64,000 nucleotides of DNA, taken from Vibrio sp. UCD-FRSSP16_30 (GTDB lineage: Bacteria; Pseudomonadota; Gammaproteobacteria; Enterobacterales; Vibrionaceae). The notes under the pieces are model-generated. The model searched no databases and had not been told where the DNA came from. It saw nothing but the letters and a program-made list of their open reading frames with translations. A program made the position numbers and the translations under genes. Where the stretch lies: contig NZ_LZFW01000024.1 in the NCBI RefSeq assembly GCF_001676025.1, forward strand, positions 124,001-188,000. The letters are read 5' to 3'. Shown piece after piece: positions 35,525 through 45,179 of this stretch (the stretch's first letter is position 1; each line of letters starts with the position of its first letter).

Positions 35525-35578
35525 TATTTATTTCGTATAGCTAAACACGGTTACTGAGAAGCAACTTGATCTTATTCA

Positions 35579-36529
35579 TCAATTTCCATTAACAGGATCA
35601 AGAGGGCTTATATAACCTTTTGGTTTGAGTGCTAAAACATCACAGTTGATATGGTCAATAATATTTTCTGCAGTGTTACCTAAGAATACAGCTGAAAGGC
35701 CTGTTCTTCCTGAGGTACCGACTACAACCAAACCAGCGCCAATTTCTTTGGCCACTTTTGGAATGACATCTTGTGGTAAACCTTGCTCTACAACGGTTAA
35801 CTCTTCAGGAATTGAATACTGTTGTCTTAGTGCTTTCATTTCTGTTAAATGATGACCTCGCACAGAGTCAGTATAAATTGTTGGATCAAATTCAGGCAAT
35901 TCAACAGTGATGTTAGGTGGCGTCATAGGGTAGGAATTCACCAGATGTAATGTTGCATCTAGGCGGCCAGAGATATCAATGGCTTGCTCTACCATTCTGT
36001 GATTTAGATCCAAGTGAACTTCGACTTCCGAACCCACATGCACAGAAACAACAACGTGACCTTTTTCTGGCCAATTATGATTCTTAACCAGTAACACAGC
36101 ACAAGGTGCTTTTCTTAATAAGTGCCAATCGGTAGGTGTGAATAACACTGATTCAAGAAGATCATGTTGACGTGTTGTTTTTACAACAAGTTCATAATTC
36201 TTGTCGAAAACTTCGGCAATAATGGCTTCATAAGGACGGTTGTGCCACACGACCTTTATATCAAGCTCGATGTGCTCGTCGTCTCGGTAAGGAGCGGCGA
36301 TTTCCTTCATCCACTGTTCACGTTGATGAATGACTCCTGCACGCATAGCATTGCGTTCATCAGGGGAGAGCATTGAAGTCATTTCATAGGAGAAATCGTA
36401 AATAGCTAAGAAGAATGTGATTTTACTTGGTGACTTACTTTTCTTACCAATTTTCATTGCTCGAGCTAGAGCTGGCTGTTGTTCCGTGTCGATATTGGCA
36501 ACAACTAAGATATTGTTGTAAATACTCAT
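35579..36529 (-). CDS. uspE: Universal stress protein E
   Basis: This 316-residue protein consists of two tandem Usp domains. The first starts SIYNNILVVANIDTEQQPAL. The second ends with the ATP-binding type pattern VVGTSGRTGLSAVFLGNTAENIIDHINCDVLALKP (G-2x-G-9x-G-S/T). It matches E. coli UspE (YdaA), which acts in stress survival and motility/adhesion. It lies upstream of fnr's terminator side, transcribed in the same direction as fnr, and is convergent with ttcA. Confidence 0.95.
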   Translation of the reverse strand: MSIYNNILVVANIDTEQQPALARAMKIGKKSKSPSKITFFLAIYDFSYEMTSMLSPDERNAMRAGVIHQREQWMKEIAAPYRDDEHIELDIKVVWHNRPYEAIIAEVFDKNYELVVKTTRQHDLLESVLFTPTDWHLLRKAPCAVLLVKNHNWPEKGHVVVSVHVGSEVEVHLDLNHRMVEQAIDISGRLDATLHLVNSYPMTPPNITVELPEFDPTIYTDSVRGHHLTEMKALRQQYSIPEELTVVEQGLPQDVIPKVAKEIGAGLVVVGTSGRTGLSAVFLGNTAENIIDHINCDVLALKPKGYISPLDPVNGN

Positions 36530-36706
36530 AGACCACCCATTATGTTTTGTTAGCGACTAAGTACACTATATCTGCGTGAAAATAAAAGTGCCAGAATACA
36601 ATCTAAGATTAGCCGAAAAAGGGGATGATTATTAGTGATTTAGAACAAATAAATAAAGAATTTGAAGTGACTCAAACAAGAGTCACTTCATCGGTAGGAA
36701 TTGAGT

Positions 36707-37459
36707 TTAGCTGCGGCTCGCGCCTGCAAGCTTAGCAAGAGCATCATGATCGTTGATCGTAATGTATTTACCTTTAACCGCCAAAATATCCGATTTTTGG
36801 AAGCGACCTAGCAAGCGACTAATGGTTTCGACCGTAAGACCTAGGTAATTACCGATATCACCACGGGTCATGGTTAAACGGAATTCACGAGGGCTAAAAC
36901 CACGTTTTGAGAAGCGCTCAGATAGGTTATAAAGGAATGCGGCTAAACGTTCTTCTGCATTTTTCTTTGAAAGAAGCAGAATCATGTCTTGATCGCCTTT
37001 AATCTCGCTACTCATTAAGCGCATGATTTGTTGACGAAGCTTTGGCATTTTCCCTGACAGATCATCAAGTATTTCGTAAGGTATTTCGCATACCATCGAC
37101 GTTTCTAAAGCTTGTGCAAAGCTTGGATGACTTTGAGTATTGATAGCATCAAAACCCACTAAGTCTCCTGCTAGATGAAAGGCTGTAATTTGTTCATCGC
37201 CTTGCTCTGTAATGGTGTAACTTTTGATCGTACCAGAGCGAATGGCGTACAAAGACTTCAATTCATCACCGGCTTTAAAGAGCTCTTGGCTTTTTTGAAT
37301 TGGCTTTTTACGCTCTATAATTTGGTCGAGCTGATCCAACTCTGAATCATTGAGAGTAAAGGGGATGCACAGCTGTGAAATGCTACAGTCTTGGCAGTGA
37401 ATAGCACAACCACCTGACTGTATACGTTTTGTAGCTTGTTTTTCAGTACTAATAATCAT
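36707..37459 (-). CDS. fnr: Fnr, oxygen-sensing transcription regulator
   Basis: This 250-residue CRP/FNR-family regulator senses O2 with a [4Fe-4S] cluster and controls anaerobic metabolism. The N-terminal cysteines C22, C25 and C31 ([11 protein letters not shown]) and the Cys in ETSMVCEIP (about residue 124) are the cluster ligands. The cyclic nucleotide-like beta roll spans 40-150, the dimer helix follows, and the HTH with [12 protein letters not shown] recognises TTGAT half sites. It is nearly colinear with E. coli Fnr. An FNR-like box 22 bp before the ATG suggests autoregulation. Nearby ccoNOQP genes are typical targets. Confidence 0.98.
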   Translation of the reverse strand: MIISTEKQATKRIQSGGCAIHCQDCSISQLCIPFTLNDSELDQLDQIIERKKPIQKSQELFKAGDELKSLYAIRSGTIKSYTITEQGDEQITAFHLAGDLVGFDAINTQSHPSFAQALETSMVCEIPYEILDDLSGKMPKLRQQIMRLMSSEIKGDQDMILLLSKKNAEERLAAFLYNLSERFSKRGFSPREFRLTMTRGDIGNYLGLTVETISRLLGRFQKSDILAVKGKYITINDHDALAKLAGASRS

Positions 37460-37480
37460 ACTTTCTATACAGACATAAAA

Positions 37481-37494
37481 TTGATATACGTCAA
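37481..37494. promoter_or_regulatory. FNR-like box upstream of fnr
   Basis: TTGAT-ATAC-GTCAA matches TTGAT-N4-ATCAA at nine of ten fixed positions. It lies ~22 bp upstream of the fnr start codon, a position suited to repression of fnr by its own product. Confidence 0.6.
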
Positions 37495-37564
37495 GATACT
37501 AGCAGTTTTAGTGAAAAATAGATAGCAGTATAATTAGTAAGGGTGTTATGGAGATCGCAAAACC

Positions 37565-38230
37565 TTACTGAAAAAGGGGTATAGTTAAAAGGGAATATAT
37601 GCCATAGACAATCATCAAACTGCCTGTGATGCGTCGAATGATAGGGTTTCGAATAACACTGGCAAACTGGCTTGACCCCGTTCCTACTATTAACATAGCA
37701 GGCAGAGTGCCCAAGCCGAAACATCCCATTATTAACAAGCCATTGAGAGCGCTACCAGAAACGGCAGCCCAACTTAGCATCGAATAAACCATCCCACATG
37801 GAATCCATCCCCAGATCATGCCTACAGGGTAGGCGTAACCAATTGAGCGGAGGGGGAGCATCTTAGCGGCAGCAGGCGCGATAAACTTCCAAAGAGTCTG
37901 CCCAAGTTTTTCAATTTTTAATAATCCATTCCACCACTGAGCTAAATAGAGCCCTAAAAGAACGATCATTAGCGCGGCAATGGCACGTAATATGGACAAC
38001 AGATGAGTTGATTGAAATAGGTTCACGCTATTGGCCACCGCGCCGCCAATCAGTGCACCAATGATTAAGTAGGAGGAAATGCGTCCTAGGTTATATAAGG
38101 CAGTCACAGCAAATGAGTTGTGACGTCCGTTTAACGCCACAGCACTTGCAATGCCACCACACATACCTAAACAGTGGCCTGCACCTGCAAGCCCTATAAG
38201 AAAAGCACCAACCCAATCAATGTTCACCAT
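37565..38230 (-). CDS. TauE/SafE-like membrane protein of the cbb3 assembly cluster
   Basis: This 221-residue protein has six or more hydrophobic helices. The N-terminus GAFLIGLAGAGHCLGMCGGIASAV holds the His-Cys-x-x-Met-Cys motif typical of the COG2836 (SafE-like) proteins beside ccoS/ccoI. YPVGMIWGWIPCGMVYS repeats a similar pattern later. It is thought to act in copper handling or export for the cbb3 oxidase. Its ATG overlaps the ccoS stop by 1 nt (TAATG), so it is co-translated with ccoS. Confidence 0.85.
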   Translation of the reverse strand: MVNIDWVGAFLIGLAGAGHCLGMCGGIASAVALNGRHNSFAVTALYNLGRISSYLIIGALIGGAVANSVNLFQSTHLLSILRAIAALMIVLLGLYLAQWWNGLLKIEKLGQTLWKFIAPAAAKMLPLRSIGYAYPVGMIWGWIPCGMVYSMLSWAAVSGSALNGLLIMGCFGLGTLPAMLIVGTGSSQFASVIRNPIIRRITGSLMIVYGIYSLLTIPLFQ

Positions 38231-38400
38231 TACTGCTCTTTTTTATCCTTATGATGGTTCTCGTCTTCATCAAATAAGATGGTGTGTCCTTGGCGATCAA
38301 GGTCTTCAAACTGTTCGGTTTTAACTGCCCAAAGAAACACCGCGACGGCCACGGCCACTAGTATGATTGCTATGGGGATTAGAATGTACAGACTTTCCAT
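38230..38400 (-). CDS. ccoS: cbb3 oxidase maturation protein CcoS
   Basis: This 56-residue gene reads MESLYILIPIAIILVAVAV, one TM helix, then FLWAVKTEQFEDLDRQGHT and an acidic tail, the CcoS signature. CcoS is needed to insert heme and copper into cbb3 oxidase. The start ATG at 38400 lies 80 nt inside the 3' end of ccoI in another frame, and the stop overlaps the next gene by 1 nt. Confidence 0.9.
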   Translation of the reverse strand: MESLYILIPIAIILVAVAVAVFLWAVKTEQFEDLDRQGHTILFDEDENHHKDKKEQ

Positions 38401-40768
38401 TTTTATTTAATAATCTCAATGAGTTAGTAACTACGATGATGGAGCTTGCAGACATGCCCACAACCGCAATATAAGGCGCGACTAAACCACAAACAGCCAG
38501 TGGTAAAATCAATAAGTTATATCCAAGAGACCAAGCTAGGTTTTCTCTGATAATTTTGCGTGTTTTGATTGCCAGAGAGCGTGCTTCAATTAATTTATCT
38601 AGCTTATCTCCTAACAGTACCATATCTGCTGATGATTTAGCGACGTCAGTACCGCCGCCCATAGCCACCGATAAATGAGCGCCTGCTAGGGTGGGTGCAT
38701 CGTTGATGCCATCACCAATCATAAGGGTGACGCTGTCACCTTTTAGGCTTTTAAGGTAATCAAGCTTTCCTTGCGGATTGACACTAGATACCACGGTTTC
38801 TAAGCCTAGTTGTTTGGCCACCGGCAGCGCGTTAATTTCGTTATCACCGGTTAATAGTGTGGTTTTAATGCCCAGACGTTTGAGTGATTGAATGAAACCT
38901 TGACTGCTTTCTCGTATCGGATCGCTATAAGTAAACGTCGCGGCAAGCTCGTCGTCGATGGATAAATACACGGTATGCGCTGTATTTGGCGTGGTTTCAT
39001 CGCAGACAAAAGCGTGACTACCAATTTTACACGGCTGGTTATCTATCATCCCTGTCAGCCCCGAACCAATGTGGTTTTGCACATCATTGGCATCAATACT
39101 TTCATTGCTATATTGCCTAAATGCGGCTGCAATCGGATGGTTAGCATGTGACTCAAGTGCGGCTGCAATGGCCAGTACTTTCTCTTGTTGCCAGTGACCA
39201 AAGGTATGGGAGTGAGAAAGGGACACTTTACCTTCGGTTAACGTGCCTGTCTTATCAACGATAACGTGATTAACTTTGCATAAGGTTTCAATCGCATGAG
39301 ATTTTCTAAGTAAAATCCCCAAATCGCCCATTCTCGATGTAGAGCAGGTAATTGCGGTTGGAGTAGCAAGAGACAGCGCACAAGGGCAGGTAGCAACTAG
39401 TACCGCCAGCATAATCCAAAATGCATCATCGGGCTGATTGTAATGCCAATATAGGTAAGTACATGCCGATATAATTAAAATGACGGCCACAAAATATCGA
39501 GCAACAATGTCGGCAATTTCAGCAATTTTCGGCTTGGTTGCTTGAGCTTCATCTTGCAGTCGAACAATATTGGCTATCATACTTTCTTGTTTGCGACAGG
39601 CCACTTGTAAAGTAAAGGTTTGCTCTCCATTAATGGTGCCAGCATAAACGGTTTCGCCTGTGTTTTTCTTAATATGCAGTGATTCACCGGTTAACATGGA
39701 CTCGTCCACATAGATGGCTTTGTCAATGACATAGCCATCTGCAGGGACGTGTTCACCTGCCAGTACGCGAACTTTGTCGCCTACATCCAATGTTTTTACG
39801 GGAATTTGACTGCCATCTTCCAATGTAGCCATTGCTGGAACCAGTTTCAGCAAGTTGGCACTGGCCGCTGCTGCTTTGCGCCGAGCGCGCATTTCTAAAA
39901 AACGGCCCAATAGCAAAAAGAAGGTAAACATTGAAATGGATTCAAAGAAAACTTCGCCACTTTGAGTAAAGGTCGCAATCAAACTGGCGACGTAGGCAAA
40001 GATCAGCGCAATAGAAACCGGTACATCCATACCGAGGGTACGGGCGCGTAAACTGCGCCAAGCATTCATATAAAAAGGTAATGCTGAGTATAAGAGAACG
40101 GGAGTGGCAAAAATTAAGCTAACGATTCGAAAGTAATGCTTAAACTCAGGTTCCAAGTTACCAAATACTTCCAGATACAGCGCAACCGCAAGCATCATCA
40201 CTTGCATGGTAGCAAGACCGGCAATACCGAGTTTATACAGGTATTGTTTCATTGCTCGGTAGTAGTTTTCTTCTTGTTTATCCGCTTCAAAAGGGGCAGC
40301 TTTGTAACCTAACTTATGAATAGTATTGAGCAGTTCACTTAACTTAGCTTCGGTTTTGTCCCAAGAAAGCAATGCGCGATGGGTTGCGGTATTTACCCGT
40401 ATTTGCACAACACCTTGGTGTTTGTTGATTTGCTTTTCGATTAGCCAAGCACAAGCGGCGCATGACACACCATCTAGTGACAGGGTAACCTCTGAAATAT
40501 TTTCATTATTACGCACAAACTCTGCTTGTACCTGTTCATTGTCATAATGAATTAGGGCTTGCAGCTGCTCTGGTACTAAATCGACACGCTCAGCTTTCTC
40601 GGTTCGATATTGATAATAAGAGCTTAACCCGCTGTCTATGATGGTCTGCGCAACAGACTCACAGCCAGGGCAGCACATCGTTCTTGGTTCGCCTAAAATT
40701 TCAACGCTAAAATGCGTGTTCGCTGGTACATCTTCACCGCAGTGATAACACGAATTATCCATAGTCAT
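38321..40768 (-). CDS. ccoI: Copper-translocating P-type ATPase CcoI
   Basis: This 815-residue P1B-ATPase is counted from the ATG at 40768, which overlaps the fixH stop (TAATG); ATG at 40762 is also possible. It supplies copper for assembly of cbb3 oxidase. The N-terminus has CYHCGED and MCCPGCESV (zinc- or copper-binding), then a heavy-metal-associated domain with CAACAWLIEK. There are eight TM helices with the CPC motif ATCPCALSLATPTA, the phosphorylation site DKTGTLTEG, and MIGDGINDAPTLAGA. The last ~27 residues, after NSLRLLN, are not family-like and overlap ccoS by 80 nt. A matS site lies within it at 38727. Confidence 0.95.
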   Translation of the reverse strand: MTMDNSCYHCGEDVPANTHFSVEILGEPRTMCCPGCESVAQTIIDSGLSSYYQYRTEKAERVDLVPEQLQALIHYDNEQVQAEFVRNNENISEVTLSLDGVSCAACAWLIEKQINKHQGVVQIRVNTATHRALLSWDKTEAKLSELLNTIHKLGYKAAPFEADKQEENYYRAMKQYLYKLGIAGLATMQVMMLAVALYLEVFGNLEPEFKHYFRIVSLIFATPVLLYSALPFYMNAWRSLRARTLGMDVPVSIALIFAYVASLIATFTQSGEVFFESISMFTFFLLLGRFLEMRARRKAAAASANLLKLVPAMATLEDGSQIPVKTLDVGDKVRVLAGEHVPADGYVIDKAIYVDESMLTGESLHIKKNTGETVYAGTINGEQTFTLQVACRKQESMIANIVRLQDEAQATKPKIAEIADIVARYFVAVILIISACTYLYWHYNQPDDAFWIMLAVLVATCPCALSLATPTAITCSTSRMGDLGILLRKSHAIETLCKVNHVIVDKTGTLTEGKVSLSHSHTFGHWQQEKVLAIAAALESHANHPIAAAFRQYSNESIDANDVQNHIGSGLTGMIDNQPCKIGSHAFVCDETTPNTAHTVYLSIDDELAATFTYSDPIRESSQGFIQSLKRLGIKTTLLTGDNEINALPVAKQLGLETVVSSVNPQGKLDYLKSLKGDSVTLMIGDGINDAPTLAGAHLSVAMGGGTDVAKSSADMVLLGDKLDKLIEARSLAIKTRKIIRENLAWSLGYNLLILPLAVCGLVAPYIAVVGMSASSIIVVTNSLRLLNKNGKSVHSNPHSNHTSGRGRRGVSLGS
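38727..38739. promoter_or_regulatory. matS site (MatP binding)
   Basis: GTGACGCTGTCAC fits GTGACRNYGTCAC exactly and is identical to the site at 17312. It lies within the ccoI coding sequence. Confidence 0.75.
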
Positions 40769-41247
40769 TAATTCATTAAAGGAGTGGGTGTGGTACTTGG
40801 GAAAGTCATTCGACCTTGAACTAGCCATTGTTCGTTATGAGGTCGTAATTCAATAAACCAAGGGCCTTGTAGAGGCTCATCTAATTGAATTCGGTAGCGG
40901 CCAGAAGGGGTTGCCGTCGCGAGATAATCAAAGTCTCTGTCGGCGAGTGTTCTGTGCGAGAATTCGATATCAAGAGCGGGATAGTTAGGTAAATCGCCTT
41001 TATCCAATTCAATGATAATGCTGTTATCACTAGAATAAACAACCGCCGATAACTTGAGATCTTGGGCAACACTGACTTTAGATAAATCAATGTTAATCCC
41101 TTTGCCTTTTTTATAGTAATCCTCTGAAACGAGGGAAACGGTATGTTGAGACAGTATATAGACGCGAAGTAATGTGCCAAAAACCGTAGTTAAGATGATA
41201 ATTAAAATGAACCAAGCCCAAAACTGCTTATACCAAGGCTTTACCAT
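40768..41247 (-). CDS. fixH: FixH-family protein
   Basis: This 159-residue protein has one N-terminal TM helix (MVKPWYKQFWAWFILIIILT) and a periplasmic beta domain. The start with PWYKQFWAWF and the block SEDYYKKGKGINIDLSK are typical of FixH/CcoH. It belongs to the cbb3 assembly set with ccoI and ccoS and is needed for stability of the oxidase. Its stop codon overlaps the ccoI start by 1 nt. A terminator-like hairpin separates it from ccoP. Confidence 0.85.
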   Translation of the reverse strand: MVKPWYKQFWAWFILIIILTTVFGTLLRVYILSQHTVSLVSEDYYKKGKGINIDLSKVSVAQDLKLSAVVYSSDNSIIIELDKGDLPNYPALDIEFSHRTLADRDFDYLATATPSGRYRIQLDEPLQGPWFIELRPHNEQWLVQGRMTFPSTTPTPLMN

Positions 41248-41291
41248 AAAAAAGTTCTCTAAATTGGAAGGTGAAGGGTAATTGTATAGAA

Positions 41292-41321
41292 ATGGCAGCC
41301 CCCAATTATAGGGGCTGCTAT
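41292..41321 (-). terminator. Terminator after ccoP
   Basis: AGCAGCCCC / GGGGGCTGC (minus strand) form a hairpin in the ccoP-fixH gap, followed by CATTTCTAT, a weak T-tract, so some readthrough into fixH is likely. Confidence 0.6.
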
Positions 41322-41328
41322 TAGATTG

Positions 41329-42309
41329 TTACTCTTTATCTGTATTACTTAGGCTCCAGACGTAAGCTGAGACAAGTTGGACTTTTTCTTCGCCCAAAAT
41401 GTCACTCCAAGGAGGCATAACGCCAACACGGCCGTGAGAAACGGTTTCTGTTACCGCTGCGCGTGAATCGCCATATAACCAAGTGTTGTCGGTTAGATCA
41501 GGCGCTCCAAGAGCTGGGTTACCTTTACCGTCTGTACCATGACAGGCAGCACACACAGCAAAACGAGTTTTACCGGCAGCCGCTTCACGAGTATTAACTT
41601 TTCGACCAGATAGGGAAAGTGTATAAGTCACCACTTCCTTAATCCCGTCTTCTCCAAGTACGTCAATCCAAGCGGGCATTTCACCAATACGACCATTCAT
41701 AACGGTCGTCACAATGGCTTGTGGCTCGCCGCCGTACAGCCATGCGTTGTCAGTTAAATTTGGAAAACCAAGTTGACCACGAGCATCAGAGCCGTGACAT
41801 TGTGAACAGTTTTGCAAAAACAGGCGTTGCCCAACTTTGATGGCTTCTTCGTTGCTTGCGATCTCAGGAATAGAACGTAAACCTGTGCCGTCATCGTTCA
41901 TTGCCAAAGTTCTAAAGGCTTCACCAAAGTGTGCGTCAGCGTCGTCTAGCTCTTTTGCATATTGATCAAGCTGCTTGTTTTGTTGAGCTCGAGCGATAGA
42001 GGCTTGAGACTCTTCAAGGCTTGTCACCGTTTGATCAGAACTTTGCCAGCCTAATAGGCCTTTGTAGTTACCAAGCCCTGGGTAAAGGGCAAGATAAACA
42101 ACAGCAAAAACAAATGTCGAGATAAATAGGTACGTCCACCATTTAGGAAGATCGTTATTGAGCTCGCGAATACCATCGTATTCGTGGCCCATATCTTCAC
42201 CCGGGGGCACGCCCATTCTGTCTTTCACACACCAGCGAAGGATGACAGCAACACCAATTAAGGTCCCTACGGTGATGACTGTGATCCAAAGACTCCAAAA
42301 TGTAGTCAT
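41329..42309 (-). CDS. ccoP: cbb3-type cytochrome c oxidase subunit III (di-heme)
   Basis: This 326-residue membrane-anchored protein has two N-terminal TM helices (about 5-25 and 58-78) and two c-type heme sites: CSQCH and CAACH, with Met ligands in MPAW and MPPW. It passes electrons from soluble cytochromes to CcoO/CcoN. The length is family-typical. Its ATG overlaps the ccoQ stop by 1 nt. It is the last gene of the ccoNOQP operon. Confidence 0.97.
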   Translation of the reverse strand: MTTFWSLWITVITVGTLIGVAVILRWCVKDRMGVPPGEDMGHEYDGIRELNNDLPKWWTYLFISTFVFAVVYLALYPGLGNYKGLLGWQSSDQTVTSLEESQASIARAQQNKQLDQYAKELDDADAHFGEAFRTLAMNDDGTGLRSIPEIASNEEAIKVGQRLFLQNCSQCHGSDARGQLGFPNLTDNAWLYGGEPQAIVTTVMNGRIGEMPAWIDVLGEDGIKEVVTYTLSLSGRKVNTREAAAGKTRFAVCAACHGTDGKGNPALGAPDLTDNTWLYGDSRAAVTETVSHGRVGVMPPWSDILGEEKVQLVSAYVWSLSNTDKE

Positions 42310-42482
42310 TATTTAGGCTCTCCTTGCTGGTCTTTACTTGAGCTAGGCTCATCAGCAAAGATCATATTTGCGTCTTCTTCGAAGCGAGTTTTACGACTCT
42401 TGCCGAAAGCCCACCACACCACACCGGCAAAGCAGACAAATAACACAATTGTCCAGATGCTGTGAATAATACTAATATCCAT
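42309..42482 (-). CDS. ccoQ: cbb3 oxidase subunit CcoQ
   Basis: This 57-residue protein starts MDISIIHSIWTIVLFVCF, has one TM helix, then a basic turn WWAFGKSRKTRFEEDAN and a hydrophilic tail. CcoQ stabilises the cbb3 complex. It lies between ccoO (9-nt gap) and ccoP (1-nt overlap). Confidence 0.92.
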   Translation of the reverse strand: MDISIIHSIWTIVLFVCFAGVVWWAFGKSRKTRFEEDANMIFADEPSSSKDQQGEPK

Positions 42483-42491
42483 ATTCACTCC

Positions 42492-43112
42492 TTACTTCAT
42501 TGCATGGCCAAGAGACTGAAGATAAGCAATTAATGCTTCCATTTCTGTTTTGCCAGCAACATCTTGTTGTGCAGATGCGACTTGCTCATCAGTGTATGGA
42601 ACGCCAAATTGGTTTTTGAATATCTCAAGTTTCTTCTGCGTCAATTTACCGTCTAATATGTTTTCTTCTAGCCATGGGAAGCCAGGCATATTCGACTCAG
42701 GTACAAGTTCGCGTGGGTTAATCAAGTGAACACGGTGCCATTCATCAGAATAACGACCGCCTACGCGAGCCAAATCAGGACCGGTACGTTTTGAACCCCA
42801 TAAGAATGGGTGTTCCCATACACTTTCACCTGCAACAGAGTAGTGACCGTAACGTTCGGTTTCAGAGCGGAAAGGGCGAATCATTTGGCTGTGACAGACC
42901 GTACAGCCTTCACGGATATAGATATCACGTCCTTCCATTTCTAGTGCTGAGTAAACACGCAGGTTTTTAACTGGCTCTGTTGTTTGCTTTTGGAAAATCA
43001 AAGGGGTGATTTCCACTAAAGCACCCAAACTGATTGCAAAGACAATCAGTATTGCCATTAAACCGACGTTTTTCTCAACGAGCTCGTGGCGATTTTTCGA
43101 ATTGTTAGCCAT
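42492..43112 (-). CDS. ccoO: cbb3-type cytochrome c oxidase subunit II (mono-heme)
   Basis: This 206-residue protein has an N-terminal TM anchor (about 16-36) and a periplasmic domain with the heme c motif [12 protein letters not shown]. The sequence [16 protein letters not shown]-like, [18 protein letters not shown] and the Met ligand region NMPGFPWL are typical. It accepts electrons from CcoP for CcoN. It is 11 nt downstream of ccoN in the ccoNOQP operon. Confidence 0.97.
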   Translation of the reverse strand: MANNSKNRHELVEKNVGLMAILIVFAISLGALVEITPLIFQKQTTEPVKNLRVYSALEMEGRDIYIREGCTVCHSQMIRPFRSETERYGHYSVAGESVWEHPFLWGSKRTGPDLARVGGRYSDEWHRVHLINPRELVPESNMPGFPWLEENILDGKLTQKKLEIFKNQFGVPYTDEQVASAQQDVAGKTEMEALIAYLQSLGHAMK

Positions 43113-43123
43113 ATCAAAATCTC

Positions 43124-44554
43124 CTATTGTGCAGGCTGAGGAACAGCTTTAAGGCTGTCCTTAGGGGCTTTGATTGTCTTGTAGGTGTTGTAAGCCATCA
43201 AGAACATGCCAGATAAGAAGATAGCGCCGCCAATGAAGCGAACAGTGTAATACGGGTAAGACGCTTGAACTGACTCAACAAAGCTATAAGTCAATGTGCC
43301 ATCAGCGTTCACGCTGCGCCACATCAGGCCTTGCATCACACCAGAGATCCACATTGCCACGATGTACAACACAGTGCCGACAGTTGCTAACCAGAAGTGA
43401 ACGTTAATTAGACCTACAGAGTACATACGCTCTTGTCCAAATAACTTAGGCACTAAGTGGTAAACAGAACCGATAGAGACCATTGCCACCCAACCTAATG
43501 CGCCAGAGTGAACATGACCAATAGTCCAATCTGTGTAGTGAGATAGGGCGTTGACGGTTTTGATTGCCATCATTGGGCCTTCAAAGGTAGACATACCGTA
43601 GAAAGACAATGAAACAATAAGGAAGCGTAAAATTGGGTCGTAACGCAGTTTATGCCACGCGCCAGAGAGAGTCATAATACCGTTGATCATGCCACCCCAA
43701 GAAGGTGCGAACAGTACCAAAGACATCACCATACCCAACGACTGCGTCCAATCAGGAAGTGCCGTGTAGTGAAGGTGGTGAGGGCCTGCCCAAATGTATA
43801 ATGATACTAGAGCCCAAAAGTGAACGATTGAAAGACGGTATGAATAAACGGGACGTTCAGCTTGTTTTGGTACAAAGTAATACATCATACCGAGGAAACC
43901 TGCGGTAAGAAGGAAGCCTACAGCGTTATGCCCATACCACCATTGCACCATGGCATCGACTGCGCCAGAGTAAACGGAGTAGGATTTCATTGCTGATACT
44001 GGAATCGCTAAGCTATTGACGATATGCAGGACTGCAACGGTCAATATAAAGGCTCCAAAGAACCAGTTAGCCACATAAATGTGCGATGTTTTCCGCTTAA
44101 TGAGCGTTCCAAAGAACACGACGGCGTAAGCCACCCAAACGATAGTGATTGCGATATCGATTGGCCACTCTAGCTCCGCGTACTCTTTACCTGAGGTAAA
44201 ACCTAAAGGCAGTGAAATCGCAGCGGATAAAATGATCGCTTGCCAACCCCAGAAGGTGAATGCCACAAGTGGGCCACCAAACAAGCGAGCTTGACAGGTA
44301 CGTTGAACCACATAATAAGATGTGGCGAATAGGGCGCTTGTACCAAACGCAAAAATTACCGCATTCGTATGAAGCGGTCGTAGACGAGAGTAGGTTAACC
44401 ACGGCGTATCAAAGTTAAGCTGTGGCCAAACCAACTGAGCGGCAATCAAAACACCTACACCCATGCCGACAATACCCCAAAGAATGGTAACTAGGGTAAA
44501 TTGACGAACTACGGTGTAGTTGTAGTTTTGTTCAAGCTGCTTTTCTTGGCTCAT
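43124..44554 (-). CDS. ccoN: cbb3-type cytochrome c oxidase subunit I
   Basis: This 476-residue catalytic subunit has 12 TM helices and reduces O2 to water at a heme b3-CuB centre while pumping protons. Conserved histidines stand in [34 protein letters not shown] and [14 protein letters not shown]. The ATG at 44554 is preferred because a GGAAG ribosome binding site is 7 nt upstream; the ATG at 44560 lies too close. It is first in ccoNOQP. A FNR-like box lies ~190 bp upstream at 44741. cbb3 is the high-affinity oxidase used at low O2. Confidence 0.97.
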   Translation of the reverse strand: MSQEKQLEQNYNYTVVRQFTLVTILWGIVGMGVGVLIAAQLVWPQLNFDTPWLTYSRLRPLHTNAVIFAFGTSALFATSYYVVQRTCQARLFGGPLVAFTFWGWQAIILSAAISLPLGFTSGKEYAELEWPIDIAITIVWVAYAVVFFGTLIKRKTSHIYVANWFFGAFILTVAVLHIVNSLAIPVSAMKSYSVYSGAVDAMVQWWYGHNAVGFLLTAGFLGMMYYFVPKQAERPVYSYRLSIVHFWALVSLYIWAGPHHLHYTALPDWTQSLGMVMSLVLFAPSWGGMINGIMTLSGAWHKLRYDPILRFLIVSLSFYGMSTFEGPMMAIKTVNALSHYTDWTIGHVHSGALGWVAMVSIGSVYHLVPKLFGQERMYSVGLINVHFWLATVGTVLYIVAMWISGVMQGLMWRSVNADGTLTYSFVESVQASYPYYTVRFIGGAIFLSGMFLMAYNTYKTIKAPKDSLKAVPQPAQ

Positions 44555-44740
44555 TTGCATGCTTCCAATTATTAATAACTACACTTTTCCAACACAACGC
44601 CAACAAGTTGACGCAACGACAAATACCACCAAAAACAAAGGGAAATGAGTTAAAGTTGCTCTGATTCCTAAATTCCGTTTTAAAAAGCGATATTAACAGC
44701 AAGAATTATACGGATTTAACATTTGAATGACAGAGACTTA

Positions 44741-44754
44741 ACGATCTGAATCAA
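44741..44754. promoter_or_regulatory. FNR-like box upstream of ccoN
   Basis: ACGAT-CTGA-ATCAA has one perfect FNR half site (ATCAA) and a degenerate one. It lies in the region between ccoN and the divergent gene at 44811. Fnr control of ccoNOQP is common, so the site is plausible but not strong. Confidence 0.4.
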
Positions 44755-44810
44755 TAGAGTTTTACTATTTAATGTAAAAAGTTTGAAGTTTGTTACAAAG
44801 GGAACATTTA

Positions 44811-45179
44811 ATGGCTGCAGAAAAAATAACCAAAGGGCGTTTAATCCAAATTATCGTGACTTTTTCGGTGCTTATCTTCGTCTTTACATGGCGAACAATT
44901 GAGCATGACTCAACAAATGTTATCAATCATCAGCAATGTTGGGCGCAACAGGAGTGCAATATGGTACTGAGTGATAATCAATATCACTTAAAGTACAGCA
45001 AAGATGGGCGTCAATTTTCAGTTACTACAGAGGGAATGAAAGGAAATGGAGCTTTAATACAGTATCAGGGGGCTAGCTATCAAATATCAGAGTTTATTCC
45101 AATAGAACCTGATAAAACGCTGAAGTTCACTATTGGAAATGGCCTTGAAAGCTTGCATGTAATTGTTAATGACAAGTGA
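44811..45179 (+). CDS. Small membrane-anchored conserved protein divergent from ccoN
   Basis: This 122-residue protein starts at the ATG at 44811 (AAAGGGA ribosome binding site); the TTG at 44790 is unlikely. A TM helix (about 9-28) is followed by a periplasmic beta domain with two Cys in QQCWAQQECNM. Such a small protein stands beside ccoN in vibrios, so a role with cbb3 oxidase is possible, but nothing in the sequence shows it. It shares the intergenic region, including a FNR-like box, with ccoN. Confidence 0.6.
   Translation: MAAEKITKGRLIQIIVTFSVLIFVFTWRTIEHDSTNVINHQQCWAQQECNMVLSDNQYHLKYSKDGRQFSVTTEGMKGNGALIQYQGASYQISEFIPIEPDKTLKFTIGNGLESLHVIVNDK

Noticed and set aside
36663-36688. AAGTGACTC / GAGTCACTT inverted repeat after fnr as a terminator
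   Set aside because: The hairpin is there but the following minus-strand sequence (CAAATTCTTT) lacks a proper T tract; left as undecided.
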